Shown here piece by piece: positions 54,175 through 63,822 of a stretch of 64,000 nucleotides of DNA; position 1 is the stretch's first letter, and the number at the start of each line of letters is the position of its first letter. Made by a program: the position numbers and the translations under genes. The stretch is taken from assembly GCF_030813435.1 (NCBI RefSeq), contig NZ_JAUSUG010000019.1:1-64000 (forward strand). The letters are read 5' to 3'. The notes below the pieces were generated by a model. The model was not told the DNA's origin. It made no database searches and was given only the letters and a program-made list of their open reading frames with translations. Source of the stretch: Evansella vedderi. Its GTDB lineage: Bacteria; Bacillota; Bacilli; Bacillales; Salisediminibacteriaceae.

Positions 54175-54190
54175 TTTAACCGCTTCCAAT
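54175..54190. promoter_or_regulatory. cre-like box upstream of the Gfo/Idh/MocA operon
   Basis: TTTAACCGCTTCCAAT (inverse ATTGGAAGCGGTTAAA) fits the cre consensus except for one base near its end. It lies 59 bp upstream of the first gene. Confidence 0.5.
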
Positions 54191-54315
54191 GTTACTAAAA
54201 TAAACAGACGCTATTTTTCATTTAAATATAGTGTAGTGCTATTTCACTTTTATCTTACATATAAAAAGGCTTAATTTCATTATCTAAAAATACTTATATT
54301 TTCACCAAAATTGTC

Positions 54316-54330
54316 TGTAAGTGCTTTTTG
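54316..54330. promoter_or_regulatory. Second cre-like box
   Basis: TGTAAGTGCTTTTTG, similar to TGTAAGTGCTTTCA at 55760. It is placed 200 bp upstream of the operon and 34 bp beyond the end of the MFS gene. Confidence 0.4.
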
Positions 54331-54363
54331 AAAAGTAATATTTTAAGACTTTCGTTTGTTTTT

Positions 54364-55557
54364 TTATCCAATTACTTGTTTTTTCTGCTCTATTACAACT
54401 TCTTTAGCCACCGTTTTCCTATTTTTTAAAGAAATAATTAAAAAGCCAATTACGACAAGAAATGTACTAATTGCAAGGAACTGGTAAATAAATCTAACTG
54501 TTGGATTTGCAAATAAAATCCCAATACTGTCTAAAATAATTGGTGATAAAAACTGACCTAAGAACAGCATACTTGTCACAACCGCCATTGCCTGAACCGT
54601 TTGTGTTCTAGGTACTTGTCGTGAAACTTGATCAAACACGGTAGGTATAATTCCTCCAACACCAAATCCCATAACTCCAACACCGATGCCTATCATAACA
54701 ACATGATTCGACATGCCGATAATAAAAAAACCTATTGAAAGGAGGAAAATATTTGTCACCATATAATAACTCTTTAAAAATGCGGTAGTACGTTTTAAGA
54801 GAACCCCCGCTACAAAACCTGCCATTGTACTAATAGAGATAACAATTCCAGCATTCCTTGAATCCCCAATTCCTTCCTGCAGCATAAAAAAAGCCATATT
54901 CGAAGGAATGGAAAAGAACGCCAAAATAATAAACAACATCCCTGCACCATATAAATATATTTTTTTCGGTAATCGTGCTTTTACTCCATCGCGTTTATTC
55001 TGGCTTTCCTGTACCTGAGGCAAATATAGAAATACAATGATCATTGCTACAATTACTAGAATGTATACGCCAAAGGTGGCTCTCCAACTTATAGAAGCCA
55101 GTATTCCTGACATTATGAACAAAACAACCCCACCTAGGTTGTTTGCAGCACTTACCAGTCCCATTGTCGCGGTTCTTTCTTCTCCATCAAAAAAGTCAGC
55201 AACAAGTGAGGTGGCAATGGGCATGATCAATCCTACACCAATCCCTAGTATCGCTCGGAAAAACAAAAGCAATTCCATCGTTGAAACGAGTCCACCACCT
55301 ATTCCCCCAATCAAATAAAAAATCATACCCACGTAAAGAATATGTTTCTTTGTATATCTACTGGTAAGATAACTAGAGACAAATATAAACGGTATGATCA
55401 TTATTGACGGTAGTGATAGGATTAATTTTACTGTTGTTTCACTTGAATCCGGAAAAGCTAGGGCAATGTTCCCTAGAGCAGGGGATACTGCAGCCCCCGC
55501 CATAACAGTTATCAGAGAAACGGAAAGAATCGCTGCCTTTATTAGTCTTTTATTCAT
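54364..55557 (-). CDS. Major facilitator superfamily transporter
   Basis: The 397-residue protein has 12 predicted helices. SYLTSRYTKKHILYVG is the MFS loop 2-3 motif (normally GxLaDrxGrkxxl), and ILGIGVGLIMPIATSLVADF the typical helix 4 region. It resembles drug/sugar efflux-type MFS proteins (YwoG/AraJ-like); the substrate is unknown. It lies between the YesL gene and the Gfo/Idh/MocA operon on the same strand. A cre-like box is 203 bp upstream. Confidence 0.85.
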   Translation of the reverse strand: MNKRLIKAAILSVSLITVMAGAAVSPALGNIALAFPDSSETTVKLILSLPSIMIIPFIFVSSYLTSRYTKKHILYVGMIFYLIGGIGGGLVSTMELLLFFRAILGIGVGLIMPIATSLVADFFDGEERTATMGLVSAANNLGGVVLFIMSGILASISWRATFGVYILVIVAMIIVFLYLPQVQESQNKRDGVKARLPKKIYLYGAGMLFIILAFFSIPSNMAFFMLQEGIGDSRNAGIVISISTMAGFVAGVLLKRTTAFLKSYYMVTNIFLLSIGFFIIGMSNHVVMIGIGVGVMGFGVGGIIPTVFDQVSRQVPRTQTVQAMAVVTSMLFLGQFLSPIILDSIGILFANPTVRFIYQFLAISTFLVVIGFLIISLKNRKTVAKEVVIEQKKQVIG

Positions 55558-55759
55558 CTCTCAAACTCCTGTCACACTGTTTCACTAGTTACTTATTTAG
55601 GTATATTTTTTAACTCAAACTAATGAACGTGAGAAAATGTAGTAAATACTTATCCAAGGATGGAAAACGAACCTCCTCTTTTCCCCCTATAATTCATCTT
55701 ATATAGGTTAGATTTATAATGCATTACCTCAAATGGTTTAAATATAACGTAAAATTGAC

Positions 55760-55773
55760 TGTAAGTGCTTTCA
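55760..55773. promoter_or_regulatory. cre-like box upstream of the MFS gene
   Basis: TGTAAGTGCTTTCA, one base from the cre consensus centre (TG in place of CG). It lies immediately downstream of the YesL stop. Confidence 0.5.
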
Positions 55774-55775
55774 TT

Positions 55776-56408
55776 TTATGTTTTTGCTTCATTTGCACTG
55801 ATTTTATTAAATACCCTTAAAGTCAACACCATTATGAAATAAGCCCCTAAGCTGATACCGAAGAAAAACAACAATCCTGGAATTAAGTTAAACACGAAAT
55901 ACACTAAAATCAGTATTAGAACCATCGAAATTGTTATATGTAGATTTGTTAATCCTAGTAAAATTGCATATTTGAATTGTTGGAGGAGTGATAATTCGTA
56001 ATGTACGAATACGGGGATAAGATATAAGAGCAAAATTAAATAAAGTATTGCAATAAATATTTGACTGCTTGTAAGCAATAAATAAGCGAAATTCCATTCA
56101 TTAATAAAGCTAATAAATTGGAAATTAATGTACAAAACGTAGCCGATAATCATAGCAAATAGCCCGATAATGTTTCCATGTATAAAGTTTTTCTTATATG
56201 CCGAAAAAAACGTTCTAAATACAGGGATTGACATTTCTTTCATCATCCATTTCCTTATTACGGTATATAAAGCGATTGTAGCTGGCATGAATCCAAAAAC
56301 AATCAATCCTATGACAGAAAATAAGATCCACAGTAAATTGACATACGCCAGTCTCATTATCCATTCGCATACTTTATAAATTCCTCCTGCTAATCCGCCT
56401 AATTGCAT
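55776..56408 (-). CDS. yesL: YesL family protein (DUF624)
   Basis: This 210-residue membrane protein has five to six helices. NLLWILFSVIGLIVFGFMPA near the start is the typical YesL motif, followed by a FRTFFSAYKKNFIHGN loop. YesL proteins accompany YesM/YesN-controlled sugar ABC importers, as here (genes 56832-63822), but their role is not known. TAATAAAATG context shows a moderate ribosome site. It is separated from the ABC genes by a composite repeat element. Confidence 0.87.
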   Translation of the reverse strand: MQLGGLAGGIYKVCEWIMRLAYVNLLWILFSVIGLIVFGFMPATIALYTVIRKWMMKEMSIPVFRTFFSAYKKNFIHGNIIGLFAMIIGYVLYINFQFISFINEWNFAYLLLTSSQIFIAILYLILLLYLIPVFVHYELSLLQQFKYAILLGLTNLHITISMVLILILVYFVFNLIPGLLFFFGISLGAYFIMVLTLRVFNKISANEAKT

Positions 56409-56472
56409 TTTATTACCTCGTTTCTTCGTTTCTTTATAAGTTCTATAAAATATTCCAATACAGATAAGGTAA

Positions 56473-56824
56473 GAGGCTGGGACATGCTAATGTATTGAAC
56501 TGGAAATACGAAAAATGCACTACCTTAGGGGAGGAAATATACAAGCTACTGTCTCTTCCTCTAAAAGCTAATGCTTCGAAGCATATCTGTCGAGACAACT
56601 CGAAGCATTAGCAGTGAAGTAACGCTCGTTCCTGCGGGAGCAAAGGCAAAGGTGAGGCCCCACAGTGGGAGCCAGGATGGCAACATTACGCCGTTGCCCA
56701 CAACGAGGACCTGAGACGCTTCCTCGAGTAGTTTGCGTCGAGTAATCGCAGACACAGGACATAGGCAACGACGTAATTTGCGAGGAGACTCACCAGCCGC
56801 CCGCGGAAAGCGAAGTATATCTCC
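56473..56824. mobile_element. Composite MITE-like element between yesL and the ABC genes
   Basis: It begins with GAGGCTGGGACAT and GGAAATACG...GCACTACC, shared (inverted) with the element at 44935-45090. It then has GCTAATGCTTCGA / TCGAAGCATTAGC (56567-56579, 56600-56612) around CTGTCGAGACAACTCGAAGC, which also occurs in element B, and ends with CCGCGGAAAGCG. It is a mosaic of at least two repeat families. No gene lies in the 423-bp gap 56409-56831. Confidence 0.7.
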
Positions 56825-56831
56825 GTAAGTA

Positions 56832-57650
56832 TTATCCTTTTACACCACTGCTCGCCATTCCTTCAATGACATATCTCTGACCTAAAATAAATGCCAAAAT
56901 CAGAGGGAAAATTGCCGAAACAGTTCCAGCCATTGTCAAACTGTACATAATGCCGCTCTCCGATGCAAATTTAGCAATGTATATTTGAATGGTTGATAAA
57001 TGATCAGATCTTAAGAAAATAAGCGGCCCTTGGTAATCATTCCAAGTAAATATAAAAACTAAAATAGCATAAGTAGCTATACCCGGTAACACCATAGGAG
57101 TAATAATTCTTGTAAATATGGTGAAATGTCCTGCTCCATCAATTTTTGCAGAATGGATATAATCATCAGGTATACTTATATAAAATTGTCTTAATAAAAA
57201 AGTTCCAAATACACTAAAGCTATTTAATAGAATTAAACCCATATGTGTGTCAAATAAATTTAAATATTGATAGATAATAAACTGAGGAACTAATATAGCT
57301 TGTGCTGGTATCATAAACGTAGCTAATATTAATAGGAAAAGAATATCCCGACCTTTAAATTGAATTTTCGAAAAACCATAAGCAGCCATTGAGGAAAAGG
57401 TGACTGCTATTACCGTTGTAATAACGGTAACTTTAATGGAATTCCAATACGCTAATAGGAATTCTCCTGTCCAAACAGCCGTATAATTTTCCCACATAAA
57501 GACACTTGGAATCCATTGTATTGGGTACGAAAATACTTCTGCTTCAGGTTTCAAGGACGCTGATAGCATCCAAATGAACGGAATAAGGAAAATAATTCCT
57601 CCTACAATCATAAACATTGTTGTTATTAATTTATATATGTTCCATTTCAT
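56832..57650 (-). CDS. Sugar ABC transporter permease (MalG/YesQ type)
   Basis: The 272-residue inner-membrane subunit has six helices. SMAAYGFSKIQFKGRD and the EAA motif HSAKIDGAGHFTIFTRIITPMVLPG are in the usual place for CUT1 carbohydrate importers. GGGAGG precedes the ATG. It is the third gene of binding protein, permease, permease. No ATPase is encoded here, so a shared MsmX/MsmK-type ATPase elsewhere is expected, as for CUT1 systems of bacilli. Confidence 0.92.
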   Translation of the reverse strand: MKWNIYKLITTMFMIVGGIIFLIPFIWMLSASLKPEAEVFSYPIQWIPSVFMWENYTAVWTGEFLLAYWNSIKVTVITTVIAVTFSSMAAYGFSKIQFKGRDILFLLILATFMIPAQAILVPQFIIYQYLNLFDTHMGLILLNSFSVFGTFLLRQFYISIPDDYIHSAKIDGAGHFTIFTRIITPMVLPGIATYAILVFIFTWNDYQGPLIFLRSDHLSTIQIYIAKFASESGIMYSLTMAGTVSAIFPLILAFILGQRYVIEGMASSGVKG

Positions 57651-57676
57651 CTTATTGTTGCCTCCCTTCTTTTAAT

Positions 57677-58615
57677 CTAGTAATGTACCCATTTTTTTTG
57701 TCCATACCAGTTAATAATTGTCAGCACTAACAAGAACAATAAGAGAAAAATGGATAGGGCTGCTGCATAAGCGGAGTTTAAGTTTAGAAATGCCCGCTCA
57801 TAAATATAATAGACAAGAGTAGAAGTGGCATAATTAGGCCCTCCCCCTGTTAAAACAACGATTAACTCAAAGGACTTAAAACTTCCAATGATACCCATCA
57901 TAAATAGAAAGAAGGATGTTGGGGTAATCATAGGAACGGTAATACGGCGGAATTTACCCCAGAAATTTGCCCCATCCATATCCGCTGCTTCGTATAACTC
58001 TTTAGGAATATTTTGTAATGCTGCTAAATAAATAATTAAATTAAACCCTAAACCGGTCCAGATTTGAATAATAATTATTGTTGCCAATGCCCATCTTGTG
58101 TCTGCTAACCAGCGTGGCGGATCAGAAATCCCCAACCACATTAAAAACTCATTAATAGGGCCAAAGGAAGGATGAAACAATAATTGAAATACAACTGCAA
58201 TCGCAACAATACTCGAGATAAAAGGCATAAAATAGATCACTCGAAACAATGATTTAAAGTATACATATTTATTAATTATCGTAGCTAATAATAGAGCAAT
58301 ACCCATGGACACGGGGATGGCACATAATAATATAAGATTATTTACAAGTGACTTTATAAATTGAGCATCTGTCAGCATTCGGGTATAGTTCTTAAGCCCC
58401 GTAAAGGTCATCTCCCCCATACCCCTTATAAACACATAATCTGTAAAACTAACAATAAGTGCCATGAATATAGGAATAATAACTAAAATACTTGTTCCGA
58501 TGATTAAAGGAGAAACAAATAGAATTCCAGCCCATGTTTCCTTTGTTTTGTCTTTCATTTTAGGTCTTTTCTTAACAACCGTAGACGTTTCTCCTATTTC
58601 TACTTTTCCAGCCAT
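57677..58615 (-). CDS. Sugar ABC transporter permease (MalF/YesP type)
   Basis: The 312-residue, six-helix subunit carries the EAA loop ELYEAADMDGANFWGKFRRI and TVPMITPTSFF. TGGGPNYATSTLVYYIYERAF is a typical CUT1 periplasmic-side motif. The frame is open to 58639, but GGGAG lies 7 bases before the ATG at 58615. It forms the transmembrane pore with the MalG-type subunit 27 bp downstream. Confidence 0.92.
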   Translation of the reverse strand: MAGKVEIGETSTVVKKRPKMKDKTKETWAGILFVSPLIIGTSILVIIPIFMALIVSFTDYVFIRGMGEMTFTGLKNYTRMLTDAQFIKSLVNNLILLCAIPVSMGIALLLATIINKYVYFKSLFRVIYFMPFISSIVAIAVVFQLLFHPSFGPINEFLMWLGISDPPRWLADTRWALATIIIIQIWTGLGFNLIIYLAALQNIPKELYEAADMDGANFWGKFRRITVPMITPTSFFLFMMGIIGSFKSFELIVVLTGGGPNYATSTLVYYIYERAFLNLNSAYAAALSIFLLLFLLVLTIINWYGQKKWVHY

Positions 58616-58717
58616 GGTATCACTCCCAACTTTTATCAAATTATTAGAAATTAAATGGATGCGAGAAAATGCGCACCCATTTAATTTTTTATATTTATCT
58701 TCTCAACAAACTAACTT

Positions 58718-60058
58718 TTAATTATTCTCATCAATAACCTGTTGCACACGCTGATGGACTTTTTCTATCGTTGTATCCATATCTTCTGACCCAAGTAAAA
58801 ACTCATCCGTTAAATTTTGAACAACACTATCTAGCTCTGGTTGATATGGTACAATTAAAGGTCTCATAACATTGGTTACTTCAAGGGTATGAACAAGAGA
58901 GTCAATATCTACTTTTTCTGGTGCTGGCGAATCTTCTAATAATCGTTGAACTATATCTTTATAATCCGTTCCAGCAGTGGCTGGAATATATTTCCCTTGA
59001 AGGTGAATCCCTTTTGTCGTATACCAGTAAATAAACTCGAAAGCTTCATCTTTATGTTCTGAACCAGAATAGATACTTATCGTTTCTACGCCTCCGCCTG
59101 ATGTTATAGGGTCACCCTTTACCGATGTAGGGATAGGGGCAAAGGCTGTTGTGAATTCAGACGGACTACCTGGTACACCGCCGGCTTCAGCAACCATAAA
59201 ACTACCTGTAACAAGCATGGCGGCTCTTTGATTAAAATACTCTGTACGATAATTAAGACCTGCACCAATAACATCTGCGTGTGGCGTTGCCCATCCTTCT
59301 TGCTCTCCACGCTCACGAATTTCTAATGACTTCCTAAACATAGGATGATCCATATTCGATGTTTTTCCATCCGGTTTCACATATCCTGCATCCTCATGAT
59401 TAGTTAGAGCAAGCGTTCGATAAAAAGGCCACCACTCAAAATAGGTTCCATAACGTTTATTAGATCCTTCCCCTTGTGTTAATGCAGCTGCATATTCCAT
59501 AAATTCATCCCATGTCCACTCTTTCGGGATATCCAACCCAGCCTCATCAAGAGCATCTTTGTTCAACATGACAAACATCATTGAGTATTTGGCAGGAAGG
59601 GAATAATAAACACCGTCTATACTTTGATCAACGAGAAATGTCTCTTCCATGTTGAGCCCTACTTTTTCGATATAATCATTAAGTGGCTCAAACATACCAT
59701 AGGCCACTCGTTGGTTTAAATCAGCCTCATTGGAAAGCATAATCACATCTAGCTTCCCACCAGAAGCAGCCGTAATGTCTACTTGCTCTCTATTCTCCTG
59801 TGAATTATTGTTACCTGTTGTGATTGTATTTACTTTTATATGGGGATGCTCTTCCTCAAAAGCTTCAATTACTGCATGCCAATTATCTTGTTCTTCATTG
59901 TACCAATGGTGGAGATTAATGGTGACAGGATCTTTATTACCTTCCCCTGCATTAGAGTCTCCTTCATTGCTTGCATCACTTGCCCCATTGTTACCGCAAG
60001 CTGCTAGTAACGCTATAAATCCGACAAATAACAATAGCAAAACAAGTTTCTTTTTCAT
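58718..60058 (-). CDS. Sugar ABC transporter substrate-binding lipoprotein
   Basis: The 446-residue extracytoplasmic binding protein has lipobox LLAAC near residue 21, then an Asn/Gly/Asp-rich linker and a family 1 solute-binding fold (NLHHWYNEEQDNWHAVIEAF; KLDVIMLSNEADLNQRVAYG; GSFMVAEAGG). It probably binds an oligosaccharide. The neighbouring YesMN pair and YesL recall the rhamnogalacturonan uptake locus of B. subtilis, but the ligand is not known. GGAGGGG precedes the ATG. A cre box lies 61 bp upstream. Confidence 0.92.
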   Translation of the reverse strand: MKKKLVLLLLFVGFIALLAACGNNGASDASNEGDSNAGEGNKDPVTINLHHWYNEEQDNWHAVIEAFEEEHPHIKVNTITTGNNNSQENREQVDITAASGGKLDVIMLSNEADLNQRVAYGMFEPLNDYIEKVGLNMEETFLVDQSIDGVYYSLPAKYSMMFVMLNKDALDEAGLDIPKEWTWDEFMEYAAALTQGEGSNKRYGTYFEWWPFYRTLALTNHEDAGYVKPDGKTSNMDHPMFRKSLEIRERGEQEGWATPHADVIGAGLNYRTEYFNQRAAMLVTGSFMVAEAGGVPGSPSEFTTAFAPIPTSVKGDPITSGGGVETISIYSGSEHKDEAFEFIYWYTTKGIHLQGKYIPATAGTDYKDIVQRLLEDSPAPEKVDIDSLVHTLEVTNVMRPLIVPYQPELDSVVQNLTDEFLLGSEDMDTTIEKVHQRVQQVIDENN

Positions 60059-60118
60059 ATGACCCCTCCTGTTTTTTTAATAGTCTGAATATTTATTTCT
60101 CTTTTATTTTAGCAATTA

Positions 60119-60134
60119 TAGTAAACGCTTACAT
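60119..60134. promoter_or_regulatory. cre box upstream of the sugar ABC operon
   Basis: TAGTAAACGCTTACAT is a near-perfect cre palindrome located where the promoter of the binding-protein gene should lie. Confidence 0.65.
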
Positions 60135-60269
60135 AACACTATTTTGATGTCAAATGAAACTATTATGACTATTTATCCAGGAAGGGATTTTTTATATTTT
60201 TTCTGTTTTTAAAAGATTGCTCCTCCGATTACTCGTCGGATGAAATGATTTGTTGTTTTTAGTAAATTT

Positions 60270-60395
60270 TGATATAGCTTGGATACGCTACAGACGGCGA
60301 ATTACACCTAAAGGCAGCCCACGTCCTGTGGGCAACGGCGTAATGTCACCGTCTTCCGTTGCTCCAAGCCCTTCCCAAAAAGCAACAAAGTTTGC
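60270..60395. repeat. Remnant of an intergenic repeat
   Basis: It holds GCTTGGA ... TCCAAGC at its ends and GCCCACGTCCTGTGGGC inside, plus CAACGGCGTAATGTCACCG, which recurs in part in the element at 56473-56824 and at 7436-7490. It lies in the 364-bp gap between the response regulator and the binding-protein gene, where no gene is seen. Confidence 0.5.
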
Positions 60396-60422
60396 GAAAA
60401 CAGTCTATATTTTTTAAATTCT

Positions 60423-62009
60423 TTAATGTTTTTTTCTATACTTTACTGGTGTCATATGATAATACTTTTTAAAGATTTTTATAAAGTAGCTTGTACTATC
60501 ATAGCCAAGTTTGACGGCAATATCCTCGATTGTTGCGTTAGATTTAGTTAAATGTTGAATCGCTTTATCCATTTTAAATCGGTTGACATATTCTATGAAT
60601 GATTCTCCTGTTTCCTTTTTAAACAATCTGCTAAAATAACTTGGATTGAGATAAAGATGTTGAGATACCCCTTCTAAGGTTATTTTTTGATCGACGTTGT
60701 TCTCTACGTATTGGATGGCTTTCCATATACATTGTTTTTCTGTTTTTTTACGAGTTTCTTTACTTTGGATTAACTTTAATAGAAACCTATAAACATATTC
60801 CTGTAATTGCTCTATGGTTTGTGCCTCCATAATCTCTTGATGAATATTTTCAACCTTATCGGAGACTGAATTGTAGCTGTAATCAAGGTCAGTCATTACT
60901 TTATATATTAAAAATTTGATGGAGTCAGGATCATATTTTTTTAGGGACATAGAACCTCCCCAATGATTAATCCATTGGATGACTTTTTCTGTTTCCTCAT
61001 TATCATCAATAAAGGTCTTTAGTGTATGAAAAGTGTTAGTATAATCTTCGTGTACCGGACTCGTTGTAAGGTTAGTGGACAATTCGTGATATCCTTTAAC
61101 AGCCATTTCATCCATGTAGAACCACTCTTGCTTCAAACAGCATAGTTTTTGAGTTACTTTTTTCAAGTCGTGTATGTTTTGAACTGTTTTCTCATAAACA
61201 AATGCCATCTTAACATCGATATATTCAGTTAACGCAACCTGTAATTGAGAAAGTATTTTTTTAACTTCATCATACTGGTTGTTTTTTATTGAAGGTCGAA
61301 TAGGGAAGAATAAAAAGAAACCGAATTCCTCATAAGCAAAACATTCCACTTTTTCTCCAGAAAGTTCGTTCGTAATATTATCTATGGCATACATTAATAG
61401 CTCCGGGGATTCAAACTGCTCCAAAGCTAATCGCAAGTTCATTACTCTCCCAAAGACCGGTATATAACTATAGGTTGATAAGTCAAATCCGTAATCGTTA
61501 CACTTATCCATCCATACGTTTTCCTCCACCATTGGAGAATGCAACATGCTTTTAAACCATTGTTTTTTTATAGTAAATTTATTTTGTTCAATGATTGATT
61601 TCCATTGATTGATATCATTTAACTTACGGGATTCTTGCTTAATTTTATTGGATAACCTATCAATTGCATCCAGTAACGTATCCGGTTCAATGGATTCCTT
61701 TAACATATAATCATTTACTAACAAACGAACAGCTTGTTGAGCGTAATGAAAGTCATCATAACTGGATATAATCAGTGAATGAACCTCAGGATGTAATTCC
61801 TTTATCTTTCTAATAAGCTCCAAACCATTCATTCCTGGCATATCAATATCCGTAATCAAAATGTCTGGTTTTTTCTGGCGAACTACTTGTAATGCCTGCT
61901 CCCCATTTTCACACATTCCGATCACTCGTATATCACTTTTGGCCTCTTGAATACAATTGTTCATAAACTGGAGCATTTGATAATTATCATCCACAAGTAA
62001 TACATTCAT
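60423..62009 (-). CDS. AraC-type response regulator (YesN family)
   Basis: The 528-residue protein has an N-terminal receiver (VLLVDDNYQML, phospho-acceptor Asp in ILITDIDMPGMNG, Lys in YMLKES), a long central region (about 130-415) and a C-terminal AraC double helix-turn-helix (ITLEGVSQHLYLNPSYFSRL, TIEDIAVKLGYDSTSYFIKI). The frame is open to 62072, but GGAGGG lies 7 bases before the ATG at 62009. It is 16 bp downstream of the kinase gene and most likely activates the ABC operon that follows. Confidence 0.92.
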   Translation of the reverse strand: MNVLLVDDNYQMLQFMNNCIQEAKSDIRVIGMCENGEQALQVVRQKKPDILITDIDMPGMNGLELIRKIKELHPEVHSLIISSYDDFHYAQQAVRLLVNDYMLKESIEPDTLLDAIDRLSNKIKQESRKLNDINQWKSIIEQNKFTIKKQWFKSMLHSPMVEENVWMDKCNDYGFDLSTYSYIPVFGRVMNLRLALEQFESPELLMYAIDNITNELSGEKVECFAYEEFGFFLFFPIRPSIKNNQYDEVKKILSQLQVALTEYIDVKMAFVYEKTVQNIHDLKKVTQKLCCLKQEWFYMDEMAVKGYHELSTNLTTSPVHEDYTNTFHTLKTFIDDNEETEKVIQWINHWGGSMSLKKYDPDSIKFLIYKVMTDLDYSYNSVSDKVENIHQEIMEAQTIEQLQEYVYRFLLKLIQSKETRKKTEKQCIWKAIQYVENNVDQKITLEGVSQHLYLNPSYFSRLFKKETGESFIEYVNRFKMDKAIQHLTKSNATIEDIAVKLGYDSTSYFIKIFKKYYHMTPVKYRKKH

Positions 62010-62025
62010 TTCAAATCCCTCCATT

Positions 62026-63822
62026 TTATATAGGAAATACCAATGTAATTTTCGTTCCCTTGTTAATTCCACTTTCGATGATCATATCCGCCTCTTCACC
62101 GTATGTTAAAATCATTCTTTCATAGACATTTTTGAGTCCAATACCAAACATATCGCTAGGATTTGTCTGAAATTGATTAACAATCATTTTTTTATTCATT
62201 TTAATACTCTCTTTCAAGGTTGAAAGTGTCTCCTCGTCCATTCCTATTCCGTTATCATAAATAGATAAATAGATGAAATCATTTTCTTTTTTAGATTCCA
62301 TTGTGATCCGTCCATCACGTCCACGAAATCCATGCTTACAACTATTTTCTACAATTGGTTGAGTGATAAGACGAGGGATTTTTATATCAAAAGTTTCTGG
62401 AACAATAAGTTGTTTCATTTCAACCGGGTTTTTCCGCATGGCATTTACCAGATTTAAGTAAACAACTGTATCATTAACTTCTTCCTGAAGTGTGATCAGT
62501 TCCTTCCCCTGGTATATACTTCTCAAAAATTGTATGAAAGATTGTGTGATTTTCGCTGCTTCCATATCATGATTTTTTATAAATTGTAAACGTATTGTAT
62601 TTAATAAATTAAAAATAAAATGAGGCTTAATTTTCGCTTGTAATGCTGCTATTTCCGCTTTCCTCTTTATTTTTTGCTCCATTTTAATTTCTTCAATCAT
62701 ACTTTCGATACGTTCTAACATTAGGTCAAACGCAATAGATAATCTACCAATCTCATCATTCCGTTTAATATTCGAACGAATTTCCAAATTTCCATGTTCA
62801 ACCATACCTGCTACTTGCGCCAATTTTGTAATGGGCTGTGTAAATTTATTTATAAGATATAACAAGATTATAGCCATGAATATAAAGGCTACCACCTGTA
62901 AAAACACATTAAAGGTATACGCTTGATCAAGTTGTTCAGCAGCTTCTTGGTATGGAGTAACACTAACAAGTTTCCAATCGGAAATGGGCAGAGGACGATC
63001 CACCACGATATAGTTTTCCCCTTCATATTCCATGATTGGAGTTTCTTGTTCGGTGTTCTTCCAATAGTTATCTAGTAAACTCAATCTTTTATTATAAGGA
63101 TGCGTGCTGAATATAATGTTATTACTCCCATTAACAAGTAAAAGTTCTCGACTTACGTTATATTCATCGCTACCTAAAATAGGTGTAATATTCCTTTCCG
63201 TAATACCTGCAAACATATAACCCGTTGTTTTACCACTGTAATTGGTTAATTTCCTTCCTACTACTATCATCTGTTCATTGATACCTTCAGGGGACCGTAT
63301 CTCATGTAACAAATCGTCTTGGGAATCAAACCAGTGAATATAGAATGCTGGTTTCTCAGCTAAAACTGGAGTATGTTTTTGCAATTTTTGTATATCAAAG
63401 TAATTGTCATAATTTTTATTTGAAAAAAAATGATCATTATTTGGAATCATAATCATAATAAAAATATTATTATTTAGCGTAAATAGATTTAATCTAGCAT
63501 TTATATCAACAAACATTTGTGGATTTGAATTTCCATGTAAATTCCGATTTAGAATGCTATTGATTTCATTATCAAAGAGGACTAAGTTCATAGTAGCGAT
63601 TAACTCATATGCTCTGTTAGTAAAATATTGGTGGGACAAGTCAAGCATATATTTTTCATTCTTTACTGTCTGATTCTGTACGTATTGAATACTTGTATAA
63701 CTCATGTTAGCGACACTGACCATCATGGGTATTACCATGAAAATGAGTACAACTAGAATTAATTTTTGTCTAAATGATAATTGTCTTGTTATATATTTCC
63801 TACTCTTCCTAAACCATCCCAT
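62026..63822 (-). CDS. Sensor histidine kinase (YesM family)
   Basis: The 598-residue membrane kinase has one helix near residues 21-40, an extracellular dCache-like sensor of about 240 residues, a second helix (about 300-320), a HAMP linker, the phospho-acceptor His in LQAKIKPHFIFNLLNTI, and an ATPase domain with N-box QPIVENSCKHGF, YDNGIGM and FGIGLKNVYERM. The ATG at 63822 with AGGAT is preferred to an in-frame GTG at 63831. It senses an extracellular sugar signal for the response regulator encoded next. The last 178 bp of the window upstream of it are AT-rich and hold no gene. Confidence 0.92.
   Translation of the reverse strand: MGWFRKSRKYITRQLSFRQKLILVVLIFMVIPMMVSVANMSYTSIQYVQNQTVKNEKYMLDLSHQYFTNRAYELIATMNLVLFDNEINSILNRNLHGNSNPQMFVDINARLNLFTLNNNIFIMIMIPNNDHFFSNKNYDNYFDIQKLQKHTPVLAEKPAFYIHWFDSQDDLLHEIRSPEGINEQMIVVGRKLTNYSGKTTGYMFAGITERNITPILGSDEYNVSRELLLVNGSNNIIFSTHPYNKRLSLLDNYWKNTEQETPIMEYEGENYIVVDRPLPISDWKLVSVTPYQEAAEQLDQAYTFNVFLQVVAFIFMAIILLYLINKFTQPITKLAQVAGMVEHGNLEIRSNIKRNDEIGRLSIAFDLMLERIESMIEEIKMEQKIKRKAEIAALQAKIKPHFIFNLLNTIRLQFIKNHDMEAAKITQSFIQFLRSIYQGKELITLQEEVNDTVVYLNLVNAMRKNPVEMKQLIVPETFDIKIPRLITQPIVENSCKHGFRGRDGRITMESKKENDFIYLSIYDNGIGMDEETLSTLKESIKMNKKMIVNQFQTNPSDMFGIGLKNVYERMILTYGEEADMIIESGINKGTKITLVFPI

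Noticed and set aside
56561-56768. Two small minus-strand ORFs between yesL and the ABC permease
   Set aside because: They cover the composite repeat, with no start signal and biased composition.
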